Assembly (NCBI RefSeq): GCF_019649055.1
Contig: NW_026570227.1
Coordinates: 186,001-250,000 of the forward strand
DNA length: 64,000 nt
Direction of reading: 5' to 3'
DNA from: Paramacrobiotus metropolitanus
Lineage: Eukaryota > Tardigrada > Eutardigrada > Parachela > Macrobiotidae
Shown here one piece after another: positions 22,130-30,539 of the stretch (the stretch's first letter is position 1; each line of letters starts with the position of its first letter). The position numbers were made by a program, and so were the translations under genes. The notes under the pieces are model-generated. The model worked only from the letters and a program-made list of their open reading frames with translations. It had not been told where the DNA came from and ran no database searches.

Positions 22130-22472
22130 TAGTTTAATCGCGGCTGGAAAGCCAGCAGTGTGGCGAACTTGCACGGTTGATGGCGTGCAAGGTTCGGCAT
22201 CGCCTCGTTGACTTAGTGTTGTTTGTTCAAATTCCAGCGCGATACGCAAGTTTTTAATTCGATACGCAAGCTCAGGTACAGCGTAATTTTTGACGAGCGT
22301 TATAATCAGAAAAGGTATGACATTAAGCAGCAAAAACAAAGAAAGTGTGTATGTGTGCGATTTCTCTTTGTTATTAATTTTGATTTTCTCGCAACTTGCC
22401 CGGGAAATCTACTAGGGTGCCTCAAATTAATTTTGTAGGCTACAAAAACACCAAGAACCACTACCAGCGCCC
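22130..22472. other. 3' flank of P-loop copy 1; no gene seen
   Basis: Downstream of a minus-strand gene. Short antisense frames of about 70 codons are present in both directions. No clear polyadenylation signal was identified on the minus strand. Confidence 0.45.
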
Positions 22473-23614
22473 TCATTTAAAGTCCTGCAGCGTCGCGTTG
22501 TTCATGAACTTGAGCCGGCCTTTCCCGCCGTACTTCTTCTCATAAATGTAGATGAAGCGGAAGAGCGCTTCCATTGTATGGCTGTTCTCCATCTCCACGT
22601 GGAACTGCTGTCCGAGTCCGTCCATAAAAAAGCGGAGCGGCCGAATCCCGGCGTCCTCCCGCTTCTGCACCAGCGGCTCCAGGTCGTCGTGGTGCGTAAT
22701 GGGCGTGGTACCTAATTGGAATTCCTTGATGTCCTCGTACACCGGCGTATTGTACACCCGCTCCAAGTGCTCCACGGGTTCCACGCGGCGCACCCCCTTG
22801 GTATCCTCCACGAGGTGAATGCGCGGCTCACCACCGCGCGGCGGCTCCAATTTCCTCCAGAAATCACTGTACATGATGACGATCATAGGATGATTGACGC
22901 CCAACAGACCCAGCGACGTGATGGGCTGATCGATCCGGTCGTTGTCGAAGACGATGAGATCTTTGGGGATCCCGTCGTAGATCATCAGGACTAATAGTTT
23001 CAGCAGCTCCTCCGGCGTCCATCCGCGCAGTCCAATGGAATCCACGAACCCGTTGACGTGCAGGATCTCCACCGTACCATCGGAACGCGACTGTTTCGGC
23101 TTGGATCCTTTGTTCAGCAACCACAAGAAGGTGCTTTTCCCCAGTCCTTTCGGACCGAACAGTAACAGGGAATTCGTCTGCCGAATCGCCAAATTTAAGC
23201 TGTTGACAAAAGCGATTTTCTGCTCCCGGTCTTTAATTAATGAAGTTCGTCCGTGACCTTTTTTAGCTCCTGCTGACTCTCCTCGATCGTCTGCGTTAAT
23301 TCCAACAATCGTGCCTCGTGACGTTGCTGCTCGTCCTGGCGTTCGCGGTCCCGCTGTTCCTGTTCGCGCTGGAAATCCTGCACTAGACGCTCACGTTCCG
23401 TCGCGCTGGCATTCTTTAGCTCTTCGAAGCGCTGCTGGAAGAGCTCGTTGTCACGCTGGCGTTCTGCTTGATATGCCTGTTCGCGGCGCTTCATCGCTTC
23501 TTCTAAGGGAAGCGTAATGGCACCCACATTCACCGGCCTCGCGTTCCGTCCACTCATGATTGACCTAAGCGCCTCGATGGCTACGGGAAGTATTAATGGA
23601 AGTAGTTTGTCCAT
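22473..23614 (-). pseudogene. Coiled-coil P-loop NTPase family, copy 1 (frame-broken, intronless)
   Basis: Two frames joined by a small lesion. The N-terminal part (23614-23237) gives 125 residues with a hydrophobic start, then VNVGAITLPLEEAMKRREQ and a Glu/Arg/Gln-rich coiled coil up to VTDEL. Near 23240 about 4 nt are missing relative to copy 2 (between DEL and IKDRE), so the frame shifts. The second frame (start 23192 or earlier) gives the P-loop GPKGLGKST, SDGTVEI, VDSIGLRGWTPEE, VNHPMIVIM, PITHHDD and a C-terminus ending ATLQDFK. No intron interrupts it. The rest is well preserved, with a TATA box in the expected place, so the break looks recent; a sequencing error is possible. An alternative start is the Met of MSGRNARP. 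Function is unknown; see copy 2. Confidence 0.75.
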
Positions 23615-23690
23615 GCAGACATTATATTTACACTGACGGCTTGTAGATTGTACGAGCGGTACAGCGGTTGTGCATTACACGGTTGGTAGA

Positions 23691-23697
23691 TTTTATA
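23691..23697 (-). promoter_or_regulatory. TATA box of P-loop copy 1
   Basis: TATAAAA on the minus strand, preceded by ACAG as in copy 2 (CAGTATAAAA in both), 77 bp upstream of the ATG. The spacing suits transcription starting about 30 bp further in, giving a short 5' UTR. Confidence 0.6.
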
Positions 23698-24282
23698 CTG
23701 TAACGTTAATGCGGCGATGCGTGGCCTGTTATCGCCATGCCGCTGATAATTCCGTATAATTCAAGCATGAGTCACGCTTGGTGTCAAGTGCCAACATCCA
23801 TTCTGTTGATTGCAGATGATAACATTCCGGCACAGAGTTAGTTCACACAGGCTTGGCTAATCTCCGTGCGAACTGTGCCTTCTGTGGCAAATAATGGTAA
23901 AGCGTACCTCATGCTCGAAGCAGGCGTACTTTGATAGTTTGATTCGCTTCGTCAACACTTGTAGTTGGCAGAAAGACCAGTGTCCATTTAGCGCCGTTTG
24001 CACGTTACAGTACATAAGGAAATGAGCTGGGATACAAGTACACCTGGTATATGCGTTAAAAGCTTTTTTGAAGATCTTGATTCATCAAATATGTATGCTC
24101 GTTTGCTCCAGCCGGCAAATACGCGCAAAACCGGACACGTTACTGTATCAGTTATATAATTAAATGGTTCACAAATGTGATGTTAACAACTTAAGACGAT
24201 AATGACATTATTTATTTAATATATCTTTTACATCATCTTTTACAACAGCAGCCAATTTCTTTCGTAAGCCATAGGTAACGGC
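23698..24282. other. No supported gene
   Basis: Upstream flank of copy 1. No long frame and no repeat of note were seen. It separates copy 1 from the internal gene fragment at 24283. Confidence 0.5.
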
Positions 24283-24419
24283 CGAATCCCGGCGTCCTCC
24301 CGCTTCTGCACCAGCAGCTCCAGGTCGTCGTGGTGCGTGATGGGCGTGGTACCTAACTGGAACTCCTTGATGTCCTCGTACACCGGCGTATTGTACACCC
24401 GCTCCAAGTGCTCCACGCC
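24283..24419 (-). pseudogene. Internal fragment of P-loop NTPase family
   Basis: About 45 codons on the minus strand correspond to VEHLERVYNTPVYEDIK, the TTPITHHDDLELLVQKRED block and AGIRPL. It is almost identical to copy 1 at 22636-22776. Both ends are abrupt: the left joins unrelated sequence at ATAGGTAAC and the right joins a duplicated promoter. It looks like debris of a recent local duplication, not a gene. Confidence 0.8.
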
Positions 24420-24424
24420 CTCGT

Positions 24425-24506
24425 ACGCGCCCTCGTACGCGTCAGATCGACAGTATAAAACTAACTTTGCCGGTGCTACTCAGTCATATAGACTATAGAG
24501 CATCCG
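24425..24506 (+). promoter_or_regulatory. Duplicated core promoter without its gene
   Basis: Contains CCTCGTACGCGTCAGATCGA, then CAGTATAAAACTAAC, GCCGGTGCTAC and CAGTCATATAG, nearly identical to the promoter of copy 2 at 25324-25392. Differences are a CTATAGA insertion and an A-to-T change. CCCTCGTACGCG is itself repeated. No family ORF follows, so this is an orphan promoter, or it drives an unidentified transcript through 24.5-25.2 kb. Confidence 0.65.
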
Positions 24507-25323
24507 GTAGTAATCAAAATAGCGAAAGGTGCAGCACACTGTTTGACAGTTAAAATTTGCAATTGGTCGTCGACAAGACAAAAATCTTTGTCCTTGCGTG
24601 GGTTAAAACAGCGACGTACTCAGTACAGTCCTGGCATTTGTCCGTCATAACATTAGCTACCAAACTAAACCGTTGCTTAAGAGACGCGTGCAAAACATGT
24701 AGATAGTGCTACTCAAGACAGCTCACAAATTTTTCGGAGCAGAACATGTAACGGTACCCCTAAAATCGGACCGAAAACACCCATCGTTTCAAACATTAAA
24801 CGACGAAAAGGAATCAATTTCGGTTTTGTATTGAGGAGCAATTCCGTCGCTTCGCGATTTAACTTTTCTGCCAGGTGGGCCAGTGCTGCGCTACCTGGTC
24901 TTCCAGGCAAACAACATACCGCTGGACCTGCGTGTTACAATGCAAGAACGATTTCACCCATGCACACCTTGCGGAAAGGCATCCACGGGAAATATTTCAA
25001 GAAGCTTAAAGTTTCAGCAAAATTACGGGCCTCGCATACCTGCTCCTTTTCTTCCACACGATTGCGTTAAGTCCCCACAAGTTTCGCACGCTATCGGCGC
25101 AAATTAGCATCGGTCGCAGAGCGTTCTGCATCAATGCTCTCTGCCAAGAATATTTGCACAATTGATAACTGAGCATGCGACAATTTATCTCGTTTGCCAA
25201 GGCCAGAGTCCAGCAGTGAACGGGGCAAACCCGTGTGAATCAACAGCCTGCCCAAATGTTAGCGTAATCGCGGCGTCACTTACGTTGTCTGTTATCGCGG
25301 CAACGCGATAAAGGCTCGCGCAC
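24507..25323 (-). other. Unassigned stretch; possible unrecognised minus-strand exon
   Basis: A minus-strand frame at 24713-24910 encodes HLAEKLNREATELLL and then LMFETMGVFGPILGVPLHVLL, ending KICELS. This is an amphipathic stretch followed by a hydrophobic segment, as at the end of a membrane protein. Another minus frame lies at 25006-25200. No family is recognised and the frames do not join by obvious splice sites. It may be a degraded receptor gene or chance. Confidence 0.25.
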
Positions 25324-25392
25324 GCCCTCGTACGCGTCAGATCGACAGTATAAAACTAACTTTGCCGGTGCTACACAGTCATATAGAGCATC
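25324..25392 (+). promoter_or_regulatory. TATA core promoter of P-loop copy 2
   Basis: TATAAAA at 25349-25355 lies about 28 bp before ACAGTCAT (25375-25382), which resembles a TCAGT-type initiator. The ATG is at 25471, giving a 5' UTR of about 90 nt. The block is duplicated at 24425-24506, and its CAGTATAAAA core is shared with copy 1. Confidence 0.65.
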
Positions 25393-25470
25393 CGTTCACT
25401 GTCCAATGACTTAAATTCACAGTCACTGATACTGTATTTCCTGTAGCGACCAACGCCTTTCTGTTCAGTC

Positions 25471-26580
25471 ATGGGTAATTTGTTTGGCGGAGGGAGAGCA
25501 CCGCCGCCCGTGAAGTTGATAGGTGCTTCCTTCACGCGTCCTCTGGAACAGGCCATGCAGCGCCGCGAACAGGAGTACCAGGCACAGCGCCAGCGCGATG
25601 AAGTGCTCTTCCAGGAGCGCCTTCAAGATCTGAAAAATGCCAACGCGGTGGACCGCGACCGTCTGCAGCAAGACTTCCAGCGCCAGCAAGAGCACCTCGA
25701 CAAGGAACGGCAAGTCGAAAAGCGGCAATACGAGGCACAGCTCCTGGAACTGACGCAGACAATGAAGAACAATGAAGAGCGACTGAAAAAGGTCACCGAT
25801 GAGCTGCAACTCCCTATCAAAGTGCGACAAGACAGAATCGCTTTTGTCAACCGGTTGAATTTGGCCATTTGGCAGACCAGTTCGCTGCTGCTACTGGGTC
25901 CGAAAGGAACCGGGAAGACCACCTTCTTATGGCTACTCAACAAGGTTCCCAAGCCGAAACCGTCACGCTCCGACGGGACGGTGGATATCGTGCATGTTGA
26001 CGGGTTCGTGGATTCCATCGGACTGCGCGGATGGACGCCGGAGGAATTACTGAAGCTGCTGGTCTTGATGATCTACGAAGGAATCCCCAAGGACCTTATC
26101 GTCTTCGGCAATAGTGACCGCATCCAACTGCCCATCATGACGCTGGGTCTGTTGGGCGTCAACCATCCCATGATCGTCATTATGTCCAGTGATTTCTGGA
26201 GAAAGTTGGAGCCGAAGGACGATGATGACCAGCCGATTCACTTGGTGGAGGACCACAACGGGATACGTCGCGTGGAACCCGAGAAGCACTTGAAGCGTGT
26301 GTACAATATGTCGGTGTACGACGAAATCAGGGAATACCAATTGGGTACTACGCCCATCACGCACCACGACGACCTGGAACTGCTGGTGCAGAAGCGGGAG
26401 GACGCCGGGGTTAAGCCGTTTCAGTTCCTCATGGAAGGACTTGGCACGCATTTCCACGTGGAAATGGAGAACACGTCCACCATGGAAGCGCTCTTTCGCT
26501 TTATCTATATTTTCGAAACGAAGTACGTAAAGGACCGGCTGAAATTCATGAACCATGCGACGCTACAAGACTTCCAATAA
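25471..26580 (+). CDS. Coiled-coil P-loop NTPase family, copy 2 (intact, intronless)
   Basis: 369 residues, no intron. It starts MGNLFGGG, so Gly2 is a candidate for N-myristoylation. Residues 25-112 are a Gln/Glu/Arg-rich coiled coil. A linker leads to LLLLGPKGTGKTT with Walker A at 143-151, the nucleotide phosphate-binding loop. SDGT (Thr170) and DSIG (181-184) sit where switch I Thr and the DxxG motif of TRAFAC GTPases are expected, but no NKxD motif is seen. A second domain has VNHPMIVIMSSDFW, PITHHD (295-300) and EALFRFIYIFE near the end. No transmembrane segment or signal peptide. AATAAA follows at 26688. I do not recognise a named family. A membrane-tethered NTPase, possibly GTPase-like, is an inference. 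It lies head-to-head with copy 1 and in tandem with copy 3. Confidence 0.85.
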   Translation: MGNLFGGGRAPPPVKLIGASFTRPLEQAMQRREQEYQAQRQRDEVLFQERLQDLKNANAVDRDRLQQDFQRQQEHLDKERQVEKRQYEAQLLELTQTMKNNEERLKKVTDELQLPIKVRQDRIAFVNRLNLAIWQTSSLLLLGPKGTGKTTFLWLLNKVPKPKPSRSDGTVDIVHVDGFVDSIGLRGWTPEELLKLLVLMIYEGIPKDLIVFGNSDRIQLPIMTLGLLGVNHPMIVIMSSDFWRKLEPKDDDDQPIHLVEDHNGIRRVEPEKHLKRVYNMSVYDEIREYQLGTTPITHHDDLELLVQKREDAGVKPFQFLMEGLGTHFHVEMENTSTMEALFRFIYIFETKYVKDRLKFMNHATLQDFQ

Positions 26581-27249
26581 GATTGCTAATTATTTTTCAT
26601 CTTTGTGATTTTTGTTTGTATCTGCGTCTGACCGTTTATAATCGAGAAAATCCACTAGCAGAATCTTTTAGTACAGTAGCACGTTCCAATAAACCGAGAT
26701 TTCGAGCGTTCAAACCGTTCTCGAAGCAATGTTTGCAAATATTTGACTACAGACACGCAGTATCACAATTCGACAAGGTGTTTAAAAAAGCGTAAACGGT
26801 AAAGGTACTTAACACTCGAGTTAATCAAGTTTGTCTGAAGAAGATGTGGCGGCCAATTAATTTGAATGTGGTATGTGCTACAGATGGATGACAATCAAGG
26901 CTCACAACAAGAAAAAAAGAATGACCTGTAATAATACGAAAAATTAGATACGCGTTCGGCTTGGGTATATATATATTCAATAATACGTTTAACAGCCCCT
27001 GTTACTTTTCGCGAGCTTCTAAGGGATAGGAACCCTTGCCTTACTTAACTAAAATAACCTTTAGCAGATTCTTTTCGATAATTACAACTGTGCATGTATA
27101 CCTGTATTTCGGCGCCAATATACCGCATTACCATCCTTAACATGCACTGTGTCAGAGGTGAAGGCTCTGTACTCAGGACAGCCGCCCCATCCGCCGTCTA
27201 CCTGGTTGTCTCAAGCTCAAGCACAAATATCTTGATCTCAGCCAACAAC
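26581..27249. other. 3' flank of copy 2; no gene seen
   Basis: Contains the AATAAA at 26688-26693 for copy 2. Frames of 63-70 codons show no domain. TATATATATTC near 26970 is simple sequence. Confidence 0.5.
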
Positions 27250-27312
27250 GGCGATGGCACAGTGGCTGTGCTACGTGCTCGGTAGCCAGCGGTTCGATTT
27301 CGCTCCGTCGCC
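27250..27312 (+). tRNA. tRNA-like sequence (SINE head or pseudogene)
   Basis: A 63-nt sequence folds with a 7-bp acceptor (GGCGATG with CGTCGCC, one G-T). It has a box A TGGCACAGTGG, an anticodon-like arm GCTAC-GTGCTCG-GTAGC (GCT in the anticodon position) and a T arm AGCGG-TTCGATT-TCGCT. The D arm is very short. Box B has one mismatch, and TTTT follows within about 7 nt. It is too short and irregular for a standard tRNA-Ser, so a tRNA-derived SINE or pseudogene is likelier. Confidence 0.45.
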
Positions 27313-28019
27313 AATTTTCAGAATTTTCTCAACAGGAAATTCTTTCGGACTTCATCTGGCCGCCCTCCCTTCGCTGTGATACCCATGGACAGCCGTGTTT
27401 ATGGCCGCCTCTGACTACTGCAACTCTTCTTGAAAACAACGCTGTGCTCGAAGCACATATATTTACGCATCGAGCTGCCACTCGGGCAAAGACCCTTTCG
27501 CAAATATGTGTCGCAGCTGCGCTTTCGAATCATAACAAACGGCAAACAGAAGCCCCACCCAGTGTCGCCAGAGCACCGCACATCAAAGTTTCGCTTAAAC
27601 CGTATGTGATGGATTGTACAGGAAGCCAGCTGAGCGGGATTAGTCAGCGTCTATCGGTGCCCTGCCTTGTTGCTTTCTTATCGTCACGCATTACACTGTA
27701 TGACTGTCTCATGTTTTCATTCACGCGTTATCTCGCATGATATCGGCCAGCGCGCGATGCCTGTTTATAAGCACTACGTCAACTATGTCACAAGCACAAG
27801 CACAAGCACAAGCACAAGCACAAGCATAAGCACAAGCACTATAAGCACAAGCATAAGCATAAGCACAAGCACATTTATAAGCACAAGCACTATGTCAACA
27901 CAAACATAAGTCTGTAGTGCTGACTGCATCACAACAGACGACGGTTCATTTTGCAGATGAACGTCGTTATTAGGGTTTTTTGTCGAAAATAGAAACGTTC
28001 CTACTGCTGTTCGATTAAC
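27313..28019. other. Upstream flank of copy 3, with a CACAAG microsatellite
   Basis: A tandem of ACAAGC/ATAAGC units runs from about 27788 to 27900 and opens frames on both strands. TTTATAAG at 27763 could serve as a TATA element for copy 3, but the CAGTATAAAA core seen in copies 1 and 2 is absent. No other gene seen. Confidence 0.5.
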
Positions 28020-29419
28020 ATGGGTGGACGCAGTTCGCGACCGTCGGTGGACGTAGGCGCCATTATGCGCTCCCACGAAGAGGCCATGCAGCGCCGCGAA
28101 CAGGAATACAGGGAGCAGCGAGATCGCGACACGAACCAGTTCAACCAGCGTTTCACCGACTTAACTAACGCCAACGCGGCCGAAAGCCAGCGTCAACAAG
28201 AGGAATTCCAACGCCAGCAACAACGCTGGGAGGCGGAACAACAAGCTGAAAAGACGCGCTACGAGGGCCGTATTCAAGATTTGGAGAAGAATATGCAGGA
28301 GCCGGAGCGTCAGCTGAACGACGTCCAGGAACAGCTCCGCCGACCGATTATTGACCGGGAAAACAAGGTGAATTTCGTTAACGGACTGCAACTCCAGATT
28401 AAGCAGACGGATTCGCTGCTGTTACTGGGACCGAAGGGAATGGGCAAGAGCACGTTTCTCTGGCTCCTTAATAAAGGTAACATGAACGTAATGTACCTCG
28501 TAATAATCATTACTCGTTAGTATTCTTACAGATTCGTGGCACAGAAGTTGCTTGACGAAACATATCGGTTTCATTATTTCCTATAACATAATTCGAGTCT
28601 GATATCAGCTAAGTACCGGTTAGATATCCGGTTAAACATCTGGTACATATAGTTTTCATCTCGGTTGATAAACAGCCGTTGTATTGGGTGCTTTTCGGTT
28701 GTTTATCTGTAAGATGGGGGGTATATATCGGTCACGAATTTTTTTATATTTGCAAAAGTCGGAAGCACAAATAGCATTCAATGCTTGCAGGTGCCAAACC
28801 GCATAAGACGACGACAGACGGAACCGTGGAAATCATACAAGTCAGCGGCTTCGTGGACTCCATCGGACTACGCGGGTGGACACCGGAGGAACTGCTTAAG
28901 CTACTCGTCCTAATGATCTACGAAGGAATTCCGCGGGATCTCATTATCTTCGGCAACGACCGCATCGATCTGCCCATCACGTCACTAGGTTTGTTGGGTG
29001 TCAACAACCCGATGATCGTCATCATGTCCAGCGATTTCTGGCGGAATCTCGAACCGGTCAACGGCGGTCGGCAGCGCATCCATTTAGTGGAGAACGAGCA
29101 AAAGGTGCGGCGCGTACAGCCAGTGGAGGATCTGGATTTGGTGTACAATCTGCCGGTGTACGAGGACATCCAGCAGTTCCATCTGGGCACGCCCATCACG
29201 CACCACGATAATATCGAGTTGCTGGTCAACAAACGCCGCGAAGCCGGGATTCGGCCCTTCCAGTTTTTGATGGATAGACTCGGTGCAGTGTTCAAGGTCG
29301 GCATGGAGAACGAAGCTAACACGGAGGCACTGTTCCGGTTTATCTATCTTTTCGAAACCAAGTATAACAAGGACCGACTGCGGTTCATGAACTTTGCATC
29401 GCTACAAGAGTTCGCGTAG
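28020..29419 (+). CDS. Coiled-coil P-loop NTPase family, copy 3 (intact, one intron)
   Basis: Spliced from 28020-28476 and 28791-29419, a 314-bp intron with GTAACA donor and TTGCAG acceptor, phase 1, giving 361 residues. It starts MGGRSSRP, a good match to the N-myristoylation consensus (Gly2, Ser6, basic 7). The coiled coil runs from about residue 22 to 112. Walker A is GPKGMGKST, then LLNKG where the intron falls, then TDGTVEI and VDSIGLRGWTPEE. A second domain carries VNNPMIVIMSSDFW, PITHHDN and EALFRFIYLFE. The product aligns end to end with copy 2. Over the VDSIGLRGWTPEELL region the two differ only at silent positions. Copies 1 and 2 lack the intron. AATAAA at 29575 is a likely polyadenylation signal. 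Function unknown. Confidence 0.85.
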
Positions 29420-29793
29420 CGCTTGTAAAATGACACATTTTCAGTTGATGTTTATTGGGCAAAGGCCATCAGTGTTACAAAAAGTGCATTCGCGTAATAC
29501 TTTTCAGTTGTTTCCTTATGTTTCCTTTCTTATACAATGTTCAGAAAAAAAACAGTTTTCGTCTAGCAGAAAATAATAAATGTACTGATGCATTATACTA
29601 ATCGTAATAGATCAATAATAAGCCGAAAAAGGTCACGCAGTGGCTATCCGAAATACAGCGCAATTATTCTAGAAAGTATCACCAATGCCATTACTGTACT
29701 TGTGGCTTCGCTTATTTATAAGCGCGAATGGCCCCAGCTTGTCCTGCCACTGGTCTTCGGTATCATCATCAGTTAGGGCGGTCCTAAAATAAA

Positions 29794-29986
29794 GGGGGGA
29801 AAACCATGTCAGTCGAACCAATTCACGGCACTGCTGCCGTCATCCGGCTGGAGTGTGACGTTACGGCAGTACATGCGGCTAAATCAGGCGCGGTACATAA
29901 GCACCATGTTTAGCCACAACGTAAAACTCCAGCCGGCTGACGGCAGCAGTACAGGGGAATGGTTCGGCTAGACTGCTTTTTCCCCC
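29794..29986. mobile_element. MITE with long terminal inverted repeats
   Basis: GGGGGGAAAA at the left and TTTTTCCCCC at the right bracket nested complementary blocks: CAGTCGAACCA with GGTTCGGCTAGACTG, and CACTGCTGCCGTCATCCGG with CCGGCTGACGGCAGCAGT. It is about 193 bp with no coding content. The flanks contain TA, so a Tc1/mariner-type origin is possible but unproven. Confidence 0.7.
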
Positions 29987-30539
29987 TATATATCTGTAGA
30001 CACTGAACCTTCGTTATTCCGCTTTCACAAGACTTGATCATGGTAGACGCAACATCATCGAAACGAAAGTTAACTGCGGCCCTTGTGCCTAATCGTAAAT
30101 TTGTAATTATCGCTAAAAAAAGGAAATACTCGTAATGAAAAAATGAAAAACATACTCGTAATTAGCGACGCTAACTGCGAGTTTGTTTTTCATTCGGCAC
30201 AATACAATTCAGTACTCACTTGTCGTACATTTGACTCAGTGAAAGGTGATGAAGTGTCGGTCGGGCGAAATCATTGTGTACGGAATCTTTTTCTAATCTG
30301 ATTTTGTTTAATTGCAATATGCACACATCGAGCATCGAGCAAATACTTGGTACAATCAAATGAAGAATCTGCCCCAATTAACATGAGATAACCTGCTGGT
30401 CCGGAAAATATTGCTGTTACAGCCAGTATGCAGTTAGCGCCCATACAAAAAGTAATACTAACACGTAATACTAAAGTAATCAAGCAAAGCAAGAATAAGT
30501 AAGTCATTAATTTCGACACAAACAAAGCCAGCGAAAGAG
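29987..30539. other. 3' flank of the Kelch gene; no gene seen
   Basis: No supported frame. This stretch includes the downstream region of the minus-strand BTB-BACK-Kelch gene. Confidence 0.5.

Noticed and set aside
27788-27900. Regular CACAAG repeat considered as a CRISPR-like array
   Set aside because: Simple microsatellite of 6-bp units with no unique spacers, in a eukaryotic context.
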